DNA of 64,000 nucleotides from Caenorhabditis elegans. Its lineage: Eukaryota > Nematoda > Chromadorea > Rhabditida > Rhabditidae. The translations under genes and the position numbers were made by a program. The stretch is taken from assembly GCF_000002985.6 (NCBI RefSeq), contig NC_003284.9, positions 14,756,001 to 14,820,000 of the forward strand, in the 5' to 3' direction. The notes beneath the pieces were generated by a model. That model searched no databases. It worked only from the letters and a program-made list of their open reading frames with translations, and was not told where the DNA came from. This document shows positions 1-12,000 of this stretch, in pieces (within the stretch, counting starts at the first letter, position 1; each line of letters opens with the position of its first letter).

Positions 1-74
1 TGTGGCTGAATTTTTCCGATAAAATGGAAAAATTGCAGTTGTCGCAAACCAATTGATTGAAAGTTGAAAGTTGT

Positions 75-3000
75 TCATGGGAAAATGGCAAAGATGGAAT
101 GTAAAAGAAAAATACACGGAACTAGCCATAATCTAGCAATTCGACTGGACGATGGTGCTACTTCTTCGATGATTATTGATTTTCGACGAACTGCGGTTTC
201 CTTGGTCCATACACGTTTGAACTTTGCGGTTTGACGGTAGGGAGATCGTAGGGGTTGACTGAAAATTTGCAGATCAAGAATCAAGAAGAATGTCGGTGGG
301 TTAGATATGATTTCCAAACGCCGTAAAGTTTCATTCGCATGCGGTTTTCAAGTTTGGTAAATCGTCTGATCACGATGCCCATAAACCGCGATCATCTTTC
401 AAAACATTATTGAAACACTAATTTACCAAATTTTAGAAAATCAAAATTTAATCAAACCGATTTTTTCTGCTGCATTAAAAAATTTTAGCAACTGGACCTA
501 TGTATCTTTTATATAGTTTCTTCCCTTGTTTAAATTCTGATTCCTATAGAAAAAATGTAAGGCTTTACCTAGGTACCTACTGAGTTACTAAGAGCTTTCT
601 TCCTTCAACTTTGAAAAACTGTTAAACCAATTTTTTTCGTTATTATTCAATGTAGGTCTCCCTTGAGATCGCCGCAACGGTGCCTCTGCCGGCTTCACGG
701 CGTCACTCAAGCCGCATGTATTCGAATGCATAGTACCGCGCGGTCCCCGAACACGCCGGCCGCTTCCAAAAAACTGTTTCTTCGCACACACCAAGCTACT
801 CATTTCACGCCAAGCTGCGGAACCCGAGCGTGTCGGCCGCTCCAAATAACTACCTTTAGCATTTCATTGCGCACTCACAGCGGCGTCGGCGTAAGGCCGG
901 CGTGAGGCCTGCATTTCGCGTCTCACTCAGCTGTGAGCCCTAGTTCAATTAAAAAAGAAAAAAACAAGCAAACATCCGTAAAACAAAGCAGTACTCCACA
1001 TTGCATTTGTTTTACTCATTAATATTTTTGAATGATCTAATTTTATTTTTATCCACAGGTCTATTTTTAAAAACGTATTTATTTGGATTTTCTGTGTTTT
1101 GGCACATTGTAAAATTTCAAATGTTAGTCTCGATTACAAAATGGAATAAGTAAAAGAAAAACTCACATCACATCTGTATTTTTTAACTTCTGAACTATAA
1201 ATCCGCTCTCTTCAAGATATGTTAACACACTACTGCTTCCAAAAAAGTGTCCAGCGCCTATTGCAGAAAATACAGTGTTACTATTTCGACCCTTCAAAAT
1301 CTTCTCTATCCGTTTGGCCATTCTCAAATTTCGTTTTACAAAAATATCCTGCTTCAACTTTTTGTTGATCTGTAATTGTGAACATTGCAGCGTGTTTAAT
1401 TTGATTTTGACTCACTCACCTCGTCAGCTTTAAACCGTTCTGTTGTTCCAGTTGCATAGTCAATTATAGACATTCCATCTTTATCAAACATATCTTCCTT
1501 CAGAGTCCCACACTTATAATGTTCGACGAGCTCTTTCAAACTGCTTCTAGACTCATTATCCTTTGATGGATTGTCCAAGATTTTATCTTCAAAATAGTGC
1601 ACAGTATGCTCTATTGCAAAGATAATCTGTAATAAAACAAATGTGACTCTAATATACCATTCGTGTTTTTCAGTAGGGCTGGCACATGGGACGTCAGGAG
1701 CCCGAACCGGACGCACATGCGTCCGGTTTTGGAAAATTGAAAATGTTCCGAGGTGTAGGCTTTCACGGCGGCCGACAATTTCCGAGTTTAGCCACTTATT
1801 ATAAAATTCTATGATTAAGTATAGTGAGTGGCTAAACTCAGAAATGGTCGGCCGCCGTGAAACCCTACACCTTTGAAAATTTTCAAATTTCTAAAAACCA
1901 GACGCCGTGCGTCCGGTCTGTCAAAACCGGACGACCGGACACCAAATATGCCAGTTCTACTTTTCAGTAATTTCCCGGCATCCGCTACTTCTTTTTAAAA
2001 AGTTCAAAAAACTTTTCTTTGAACTTTTTTTTTGATAATTGGTGCAAACAAAAAACCATGCATCCGTTTTAGCACTTGTTGAGCTAAAATGAGCAGCATA
2101 GTCTTTTGTCCCGGTAAACCCCTTGCTTTCACACTTTTCCACATTCATCATAACGACACGACAATTATCTTTCTGCCATATTGCGCATTCTATTATTCCT
2201 GCGACTAATGGACCCTTCCTACTTTTGAACCAGTACTTGACACGTTATTGTTTGCGTTCACTAACACATTTGTCTTTTATCGGTGTGAATACACTCAGAA
2301 TTATGAAGTGCTTCCGGAAATCTCACGATGTCCAGAAGGAAAAAAAACACTAACTTCATTGGTAGAAACTGAAACAACTGGATTGCATTGCTCCTCGGCG
2401 GTTTCAATCGGGATAATTGTCTTCTTCTCGTCGGTGGCTCTTTGTGCAATGTACAAATCTAGTAATGGACTTGAACTTTTTTCAAACACATTTTCGCACA
2501 TTTGATAGAGCAGAAATAATAACCAAATTGGGCGTTTTCTCCACCAATCTCCTGAAAAACATTCAATGGAAAGGAAGAAAGGAACACAAAATACAACAAA
2601 TCTATTTATCTTGTACACCGTATTTAACCAGCAGAAGCATAAGAAAATATGAAAAAAGGTGCACGACTAATAGAGATATTAACTTATGAGGTTGTCAATT
2701 TTTGTATGAATTATTCAAACATATTAAACTTTTTGAATGTCACTTGAGCAATCTCCATATTTTTCAATTCAATTTCTGATTGTGATATGGTTTTTATTAA
2801 ACTTCAGTACTTTCTGAAAAAGTCTTTCTGATCTTGCAGGCACATTTTTAGCTGGAATGGAATAAATATATAAAAAAAAATATATAAAAAAATGATAAAT
2901 GTTCAGTGTGTCATTTTCTCGTATAGTTTCGAGGACTGAAAAGTGTGATGATTTGGAGCATTTTGGAAGTTTGTCGGATTTTATTACAATCTGAAACGTC

Positions 3001-4963
3001 TTTCAGACAACTAGATCAAAACATTTTTTTGTTGGAAAAACTGAAAATTTTTGTTTTCAACTCTATTAACATACATTTAAGGTCAATCGACGACCAGATT
3101 TGACCAAAATTTGGTAACTTCTGGTTGTACATCGACCTTCAATGTACCGAAATCGAGTCGAAAACGCACGATAATTAACTGTTATAACCAACATTAGACC
3201 GCGATTTCTAAAAAGTTAGTTTCCAGCCGCTGCGACATTGACAAGTCGGTCAAATTTCAAATTTTAACAAATTTTAGGTCATTATTTGAGCTGTCATAAC
3301 TTTTTTTTGAGAAGTTTTCAAGAAGTTTCATTATGAAATGCGGTGTTTTCAGACAATTTTGAGTCTAACAAAGCAATAAAACATTTGACTACATCACCTT
3401 TAAAAAATACCAAGTTGTTCATAAGTTCACAAATAATCCTGACGCAGAATTATATATGAAAAAAATTCTTCCGGAAATTGTTTCAAACATTCTATTTTCA
3501 TTAAAACATAACCTAAAACAAGTTCATATCAACTATGTTCAAGTTCAAAATGTCCCTCTGTGACTAGATACTATGAGTGTGGCAAAATGAAATATTTTTT
3601 TCTTACAGGAATAAGATTGATGTGGAAATTTAAAAGAAAGAAGGAACATTTGTTTTCTTTACAAGCATCATTCTTTTCGACAAAAATTAGTAGTATTTCA
3701 TTACTGTGGTTATTGTATTATGCGCCGTCGACACTATTATCTCTGCACAAAAACATTGCATCACAATGTTACCTCATTGTCTCAAAACACCCGTGAGGTG
3801 CTAAAATCATCTGGTCTCATATTTACCATCTGGTAGCTATTTGGTCTACTATTTGGGCTGACTCTCGTGAACAAGCCACTCGAACAAACGTATATTTTTG
3901 AGAGTAGAAAGCAAACACGTGTTCCGCGTACTAATACATATAAAGGACGAGAGAAGGTGGAAATACCTATGATATTGTTGTAGATATCTTCAGCATGCTT
4001 TATCTTCTTTGTGTCCCGTGGATTTTGTTTCTGGGCCCAGGCAAGGAAACTTGAGCGAAGATATTCCATAACTAGAATATTTTTTTGAGATTTTTCAAAT
4101 GAAAACTTAATAAATTATTCACTCACTTTTCTCTATTCTTTCCAATAATTCAATGGAAAGATAAGAGTGCACAGTCTCATCATATGCCAAGTTCTTACAA
4201 GCTATCAACTCATGAATTGTTGCTTCATCATGTAAATCAATTTCCAAGAGAACTGTGTCTGACACCGCAAATGCATCACGCACTCGGTCGCTCACTGAAA
4301 ATATGAATTATTAGTTGGCGTCATGACTATTTCATTTTGATCTTCCTACCTTCCTTCCAAACCTCGGTGAATGGCACATGAATTGTACCAAAAAGATATC
4401 CCTGAGATGATGCGAACTGGGGATGTTTTACTGACCACAAGAATATATTTCTTTCCCTCTGAAACAAAAATATTGAAAATTATATTAGATTTTTATTTGA
4501 CTTGTTCTTGTAATTTTGATAGCTTTTTATACAATTTTTATACAAATTGGAATCCATTAAGGATTTTTACTCAATATTCAACTTTTAAAATATTTAAATT
4601 TTAAGATTAATGAAAAAACAGAAGATGTAAAACGAGCAGTATTTAGCTCTGGGCTTGTCCTTCTTATTAACGGTTTTAGTCCTAAAACCCTATTTCGAAT
4701 TAAACAAAATTTCACATTGATTTGCTGACTATTGTGAGCTAGATTATTTTGAAGGAAATATACCAGTAACCTGGTAAGTACATTTATTTTTACAGTTCTG
4801 ATGTTTTGAATGAGTTGTCGGAAAACTAGCATTTTTGAAACCTAAAAAATGTAATAAATCAGTGAAACCTCACCTGTTCAACATCGGTATCACAATCGGA
4901 CTGTACAACAGTTACTAGAAACAATGATAAATATAAAGATACAACTAGTATATAAAAGGTCAT
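75..4963 (-). CDS. TIKI/TraB-family membrane metalloprotease homolog
   Basis: Eight exons on the minus strand: 4963-4874, 4458-4350, 4294-4127, 4071-3967, 2551-2355, 1626-1420, 1369-1167, 258-75. All junctions have GT donors and AG acceptors and stay in frame, giving 420 aa. Residues 1-22 form a signal peptide. Residues 54-57 (GTIH, in YLFGTIHVP) and 330-333 (GAGH, in GAGHFFGS) are the two GX2H motifs of the TraB/TIKI fold. The middle part carries [22 protein letters not shown] and EHYKCG, which match the order of motifs in vertebrate TIKI1/2. The C-terminus is a hydrophobic tail ([17 protein letters not shown]), consistent with a membrane or GPI anchor. Vertebrate TIKI proteins cut the N-terminus of Wnt ligands at the membrane; Wnt as the worm substrate is inference. 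Exon 7 could read into a stop directly after its donor, but the spliced form supplies the expected tail. Introns carry two MITEs. Confidence 0.85.
653..942. mobile_element. hAT-type MITE, TAGGGCTC family, copy 1
   Basis: A 290-bp GC-rich block inside the last intron of the TIKI-like gene. It starts TAGGTCTC and ends GAGCCCTA, and shares long stretches such as CTCAAGCCGCATGTAT with the block at 11851-12132. The flanks ATTCAATG and GTTCAATT agree at 6 of 8 positions, consistent with a decayed 8-bp target duplication. No coding capacity. Confidence 0.75.
1674..1959. mobile_element. hAT-type MITE, TAGGGCTG family, copy A
   Basis: Ends TAGGGCTGGCA and, on the opposite strand, TAGAACTGGCA. The interior is a long imperfect palindrome (GGCGGCCGACAATTTCCGAG against CTCAGAAATGGTCGGCCGCC) around a TATAAAATTCTATGATTAAG centre. 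The flanks TTTTTCAG and CTTTTCAG match at 7 of 8 positions, as for a hAT 8-bp duplication. It lies in intron 5 of the TIKI-like gene, 47 bases from exon 6. Confidence 0.8.
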
Positions 4964-6035
4964 CTCGACGTGTCAAAAATGCGAATAGAGTAGACAGAAG
5001 AGTAAGTAGTATCTCAAAAAGCTTTCAAAAATAAATAAACAAAAGAGACACAAAAGCGGACTCCTACAGCAGTTGGTGGTGCGGAAGAAAAAAGAACACG
5101 ACAGAAAAGGAAGCAAAGTTTTCGGAGGCGTGAAAAGGTGGTGGTGGTAGCAGCTCGAGACGGAGCTGGCAGGGTGCGTTTACGCATCCGAGGGCGGGGT
5201 TAGGTGTGAGTGTGGTCCACCATATTGATCTGTCTTGTGATGTGCACTGTTTGAATAAACACCGGTAGGTATTGGTGAGCGATGGGAATTGTAAACTATT
5301 GGACATACGGGAATATGTTTTCTTGGTGGAAATTCATTATATGTACCAACTTTTAAAAAAAGTTCTTATGAAGTAATGTTTGTGGGCCTTTTTGCCTTAA
5401 ATGGCACAAAAAACAAAACAACAGTTCATAGACTTTATTTTAAAAAATGTAATGATTTTATTAATTTTGGTGTAAATAAGGGAGCAGGATAGCTCAATCG
5501 GTAGTGGTAACCGCTAGCAATCTGGAGGCCACGAGTTCAAGTCCGGCCTCACCACCAGGATCACCCAGCCTCTATTGGGAAGTGGAGCAATCTACGACCG
5601 TATTATCGGCCACAATCCGGAATTATTTTTAAACTCCAGTGGAAATGAGTGTGTTTTTCCGGTCTATATTCATCGGGTTTTTTTCTTTTCTTTATCTTTG
5701 TTGTTTTATCATATAAAACATCATTTGTCACATTCAAAGACTAAAGACTCACGTTATAACTTTATTTTCATTTACAAACTTTCAGATGGCAAAAAACCCA
5801 CAGACACTACTTCTTCTCCGAAAATTAAATAAAAAATTTTTCCAAGTATATTTTGGTTTAAAAGTTGCCTAAAATTTAATAACTTTGAAAAGCATGACCA
5901 TAATAAAGCCATATGCATATGTATTACATATCTCAAATAATTTATAATAGTATAATGAAGTATTTCTATTTAATAATTTATTTGGAATACAATGTGCATA
6001 GACAAGCAAAATTAATAGATACAAGTTTTTTCCAT
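4964..6035. other. intergenic, head of TIKI-like gene to tail of carboxypeptidase gene
   Basis: Upstream sequence of the TIKI-like gene and downstream sequence of the carboxypeptidase gene. Apart from the SINE-like element at 5480-5612 I see no coding exon. On the minus strand AATAAA at about 5978-5983 is a candidate poly(A) signal for the carboxypeptidase gene. Confidence 0.6.
5480..5612 (+). mobile_element. tRNA-derived SINE-like element, copy 1 (truncated)
   Basis: Contains a pol III A-box-like TAGCTCAATCGG (5490-5501) and a B-box-like GAGTTCAAGTCC, followed by a non-tRNA body (CACCCAGCCTCTATTGGGAA, then GGAGCAATC and TTATCGGCCACA). The same layout occurs at 47697 and 55234. It cannot be an intact tRNA because there is no acceptor-stem pairing. 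The 3' part present in the other two copies is missing here. Confidence 0.75.
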
Positions 6036-9000
6036 TTAATTGAACAATAAAACTGAAAGAATTGTAGCCATAATTGTCAAGACTCCTCTGCCTTCAGCAC
6101 CTTTAGTTGTTGTAATAATTGGTTGTGTAGTTGAAATGCCGTTTGTTGGTGCTGCTGTTACTGTAGGTCCAGTTCCTGGTGTTCCTGTAGTACCGGCGCC
6201 TGGAGTGCTTGGCGTTGTTGTGGTGGTTTGGGCTGCTGTTACTGTAGGTCCAGTTCCTGGTGTTGTTGTGGTGGTGGATGTTGTTGTTGTTGTAGTAAAA
6301 TTGCTATTTAGATCGAATGGAGTGTTGTAACCTCTGGACTTCACAAAGTTGTAGATCATTTGAAGAGCTTGCTGTGGACGATCAAGTGGCACGAAGTGAC
6401 CGGAGCCCTGGAACAAAATTATGAGTAAATATTAATTCTTAAAAAGCATACCTTAACAGTGAGCACATCAATATTAATAGCGTTTGAAGTGTACGAAGTT
6501 TGGTATCCAGCAACTGTTGGTTGGAAGGTACTGTTATATTGGAATGTCCATTGAGCTCTTGGGCTTGATGTCTGAAAGAATACTGTATTTAAAAAAAAAG
6601 TATATTTAAAAAAAATACAGTAAGTCCCAATGCCGCAAAATTGTTAGCTGTGAAAATTTCTGCACCAAGCCAGTTCACCATGGTGTCAGCATCACCACTG
6701 TATAAAAGCATCTTAAAGTTTGCAGGAGCGCTGAAAACTATTTTTAGTAGGTTCCAAAAACTAATATTAAGTGTACTTTGCCATGATGATTTGAAGATTT
6801 GGAACAATGCTATCCACTTGCTGATTGTAGGCATTAATAATGTTGCTGAAATTTCAAATAGTTTTTTCAAAATCTTAAATTAGGTGCATACTTGTTAGCA
6901 GCCCAGTATGGAACGGAATCTGGAATGTTGAGTGCTTTTCTAACAACTGGACGGTTCAAGTATCCCTCCATCGCGCTGTCATCATAGCAAGGGTAACCAT
7001 TCAAGAAATCGGACGATTCATAGTTGATTCCGGTCTTAAAATTTGAATAAATAATTTTTTTCTCAAACTTTCCGAATGATCTCACCCAAGTCTCTCCGTA
7101 TGGAGTACGTGGAGTAGTATCATTGTACGGAATAGTCCAGCATTGTTGGTACATGTTATATGGATCAAAAGCGGTCAACAGAAGTTGAGCTCCAGTAGCG
7201 ACGACCTGAAATTTAATTTTGTTTCACATATCATGAACTCGAATAGAATTACAAAGTCGTAGCATGGATCGCTCAAGTCTCCCCAGGGAATCGAGTTGTT
7301 GAAGTTTGTCATACGGTCGCTGAACCTGCACTTGAACTCATCTCCAGAGCAGCACAACTGCAAGGCAGTGTTGTAAGTCCTGCAATAAAAAACATATACT
7401 AAGTTACGATAATCCGGAAACATACGTTGCAGAAATTCCACCATGATAATATTGGTAATGAAGTTGAGAATTCATGTCAGTTCTCTTGTCGATGACTCCG
7501 TTTCCAATGGAAACTCCCTTGTAGTTAATATTAATATCGCCAGATTTGATTCCTTGTACAAGAAGAGCAGAAAGTCCTGGGAGATAAACTCCAGCATAGG
7601 ATTCTCCAGTGGTGTAGAAATCAGATGTAGTGTATTGAGGGTATTGAGCAAAGAAGCTCTTGAGAGCAGCATAGTTTTCTTGAGCGGTCTGCAAGAATTA
7701 ATTTTAACTTGGAGTTTGAATTTTTAAAGGTTCTTACCGTAACATCATCATACTGAATGTTGGTGTTGTTATAGGCATAGGAATACCCAACTCCAATTGG
7801 ACTTTCCAAGTACAAGACATTAGCAAACTGAAAATTTACAGTTGATATGTACATATTGCTAAATATAAAAACTGTTTGTACCTTGTTCCATGAATATGGG
7901 TTACGAGAAAGTGTCTGCGAGTCCTTGCTAACACGGAATGGACCGTTCTCTTCGAACAATCCCATCAAAGAACTGGATCCAGGTCCACCATTGAGCCAGA
8001 GCAAAAGAGGATCGGTTGATGGGTTGTTTTCAGATTCAACAAGCCTATTCAATTATTAATATGATTCAATACAGCCCAGTAAACTGTCTTACCAATAATG
8101 AACCTTGTGTCCTGAAAGTCCATCCAAAAATCCGGAATATTGCTTAAACAACATATCAGCTGGAAGACCAGGCAGATTAATGATACGATCAGTTTGTCCA
8201 GTTGTGCAGTTAGTTTGAGAAATCACATTGGTCAGAGGCTGAGGGGTCACATCAATCTGTAACGACGGGTTGACTTAAAAATATTATATCAATAAACTCA
8301 CTCCAGCCGGAGTGCTGTAATTAGCCTGATTGCTCAAGAAATTGGTGAGCATTTGAAGAGCTTGAGCTGGACGATCAGAAGGAACGAAATGACCTGATCC
8401 CTTGACAGTGAGTTGAACCAAGTTTTGAGTCCAAGACTTGGCATATCCAGCAATGGTTGTAACGTATTGGCTTCCTTGTTGGTAGTACCATGGTTGACGT
8501 GGAGAAGTTACCTGAAAAGTCTGATGGGTTTACAAAATCTTTTTTGCATATACTTTTATTTATCATTTTCAAAAGGACCTTAGGTTTTATATTTCAGACT
8601 TTATATTTCTTTCAAAATTTTCGGTACAACAGTCCATACAGAGTATGAAAACCTGCTAAAGAATGTAATTTTCCAGAAAAAATCGAATTTGTTTTGATTT
8701 TATTCAAGCTTATTAATTTAATCAAACATTTTTCCGTAACCTTTATTATGTGAAAATTTAGAGAAATAATAATTGATATACTTGTGAAATGTTTAACATC
8801 ATTTTCCAATCAAAATTTATATATTTCAAAGAAATTCATTTTGCCCGTCACCTACCGTTAAATTACGTCTTGTCACCAGCTTTTCGATCAACCACTGATC
8901 TCCAAGGAACTGGCAGATGGTGTCCACGTCTCCGTTGTAGAACATGAGTCTCATACTGTTCTGAGTGTACCATTTGGAATCCATAATATCACTAATTGTG

Positions 9001-12000
9001 TTTTGCATGTCGTAGTACTTCTCTTGGGTATGGTATCTAAAGTGATTTGCTGGGTTCTCGTCAGCACAGTCTACCCAGAGAGGTTGCTTCCTTGAATGAA
9101 TTGCGGTTTGCACATCGTCACGAGAGAGGTAGGTTACGAGTGCGTCGCCAGCAAAACAGTTGAGTCCACGGAACGGATCAGTCGATCCATACCAATTTTT
9201 AGAGTTGGAGTTATCAAATTTGATGGATGCAGAAGCAAACGACTTGCGACGGTTCATATGGGCTCTTAGAGCACGTTCTCTACGAGTCTTTGGTTTGGTT
9301 TGTTGCTGAGCAGATGGTGTTTGCCATGCTCCTTTGTTGTTGTAAAGGTAGCAATCTTGGTACATATTATATGGGTCTCCGCTTAAATTTTTGTTTTAGA
9401 AAACTGGTAGGTGAAATTCAAAGCTTACTATCTCTCATCCAAGCCATAAAATTTTTTCTGATTATCATCAACTGCCTGGTAGCACGCAGACCCTTCGGGA
9501 GCACCTTGGTAGTCATAGTAGATTGTATCGGAGTTTGTCAAGTTGCATGCTGTTTTCAAGTTGTTCCAGTCACTGTAAGTTTGAGAAAACATTCAACTCT
9601 AGTTCTTCCGTTAACTCACTCCACTCCATTGAATCCTCGTCCGTATTGAAGAACAATTTCCGAATTCGTTTGCAAGTATTCACTGAGAATTCCGTTTCCA
9701 ACAGCGGTTCCCTTTAAATTTTGAAACTATCCCAACAATACTCTATTAACGTGCTTACCTTAAAATTCAAATTCAAAATTCCGGCGTCAATTTGTTGGAC
9801 CAAGTTTAATGTCAACGTTGGGCAATAGACTCCTCCGTATGACTCTCCTGTGATGAAGAATTGATTCTGGGCGTATTGTGGGAACTTCTTCTGGAAGAAT
9901 GATTTGATGGCGTATCCGTTGTTTTGAGCAGTCTGTAATTTTTATTCAATCAGTGGTCCAAGAATTGTTTAAATGAGTTTACAGTATCATCATCCCAATA
10001 GTAATTTGGATCTTCGGTATATGAGAATCCAACCTTTGCCGGGGCCTCGAGGAAGATAACATTTGCTTTCTGAAATTATGATTTTTGATCCTTCAACAAC
10101 TTCCTGTTTTCATGCCTTATCAAATCATATAATATCAATGATAGTAATAAATTAAATGTGTACATTTGTAGCGCAAATAATGCAAATGCGGTTGTATGTA
10201 CGTATAACATGGGAAATGGGAATTTCACGTGAATAGTTGAAACTTTTTGTAGATCAACCTAGGGGCGAAGATTTACAAAAGTTCTAGCCATGAATTTCAT
10301 GTTACAAAAACGTGTTCCCAAATGAATTGAAATTATCAAAAGTAAAGTTTTACTACAGCATGTTATATTTGTAATGTTACCATAAATCATCTCACCTTAT
10401 TCCAGGAGAAAACATTTTCGTAAAGAGTTTGACCACCATCATCGTTTGGATGGAATGGCCCAAGTTCTGTGAAGAATCCACCTAAAGAACTGCACCCTGG
10501 ACCTCCATTAAGCCACAATACAACTGGATCATTCACCGGATCATTTTGAGATTCAACAAACCAATAAAACAAATGGTTCAGTGGAGTTTCGTCAGCAGTC
10601 AGGTATCCGGAGAACATGCGATAAGTCACATTAAATGTTAGTCCAGGCAAGCTCAGAATCATATCAGCCTTAGCGGCATCATTCAATGCTGTTGGGTAGA
10701 TTTGGGATCCGTGTTCATCAGCTGCGATGGTTCCGGGTTCTGCTACCTCCACTACATCCTTCTTAGCCACAAATGGATAGGTGACACCTGGTGGAAGTGG
10801 TGGAAGTGGCGGTAGAGTTGGAAGAGACTGAGCAGTTGGGTATTGTGGGGCTTGACATCCTTGAAGATCGCTATAAGCTGGAAGAAGTGGTGCTGCCGGA
10901 AGAGCATATGGGAATGTAGTGTTCAAATTGACGCCACTGATAAAGTTGAAAATCATTTGCAATGCTGGTCCTGGACGATCCTGTGGTACTAAGTGTCCTG
11001 ATCCTTTGACAGTGACAAGGTTAAGGTTCGAATCGAACACCTGAAAATTTGAATGTGTGATACTTCAAAGCAAAGAATAGAAACTACCTTCACATATCCT
11101 GCAAGCTGTGGAAGATAGTTTTGCCCAGCCATCACATAATTCCATGGCTGACGTGGAGAAACGGTCTAAAAATGAATCGAGATCTTCTAGATCTTCTACT
11201 CCTGAGCCCCTAATTTCTTACCTTCAATCCAGCATTACTTGCAACCTGCTCAATCAGCCATTGGTCTCCAAGATGATTGCACACCATATCAACATCTCCG
11301 TTGTAGATCAGGATTTTCATATTATTTTGTTTGTAGTAATAGCTAGACAGAATACGATTCAAAACTGCGTCCAACTCGAAATAACTGCGATTATAGAGCT
11401 GTGCGTTGACGGTTTGGCTGAAAACAGCGCCAATAGTTTTTTTTTCTGAAGAAATTTAAAAAAACTAACTTGAAAGATTGCCACTGCTGCACAGTGGTCG
11501 GAATATGGAGTGCATTTCGAACATCGTCTCGGTTCAAATAAGTTGTTGTTGCATCAGTACTCCAGCACGGGAATCCATCAAAAGGATCAGATGAGGCGAG
11601 GTTTAACAGTCCCTGAAAAGTCCAGATTGCTTCTGCGGAGCGAATTCAAAAAACTTACAGCGTTATCTCTGACTGCCGCTCGGTTTTGCTTGTTGGATTT
11701 GGAGGATGAGGAAGAAGAAGAACTAGCAGATGTGGTATAACAATCACCATAGATGTTGTACGGATTGTTGGCAGAGTTCCAGACTTGATCGTTAACAACA
11801 CCAAGGATCTATAGAAGCATATTGAGACTTTTCAGTATAGTTCTTTCAACTAGGGCTCCGATGAGGTCGCCGCGCCGGCCTCACGGCGTGGCTCAAGCCG
11901 CATGTATACGACTTCTTAGTGCGGCGCAAAACCGCGAACGTCTCGGCCGCTACCGAACAACTAACTCTTCGCACTACCTTGCGCACACACCAAGCTACTC

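Noticed and set aside
1957-2151. 64-aa minus-strand ORF inside the TIKI-like gene
   Set aside because: Direct joining of exon 5 (STNE) to exon 6 (IIFAIEH) matches the family; this ORF would interrupt it and overlaps the MITE end.
6040-6330. Val/Gly-rich plus-strand ORF
   Set aside because: Antisense shadow of the Thr/Pro-rich stalk of the carboxypeptidase gene.
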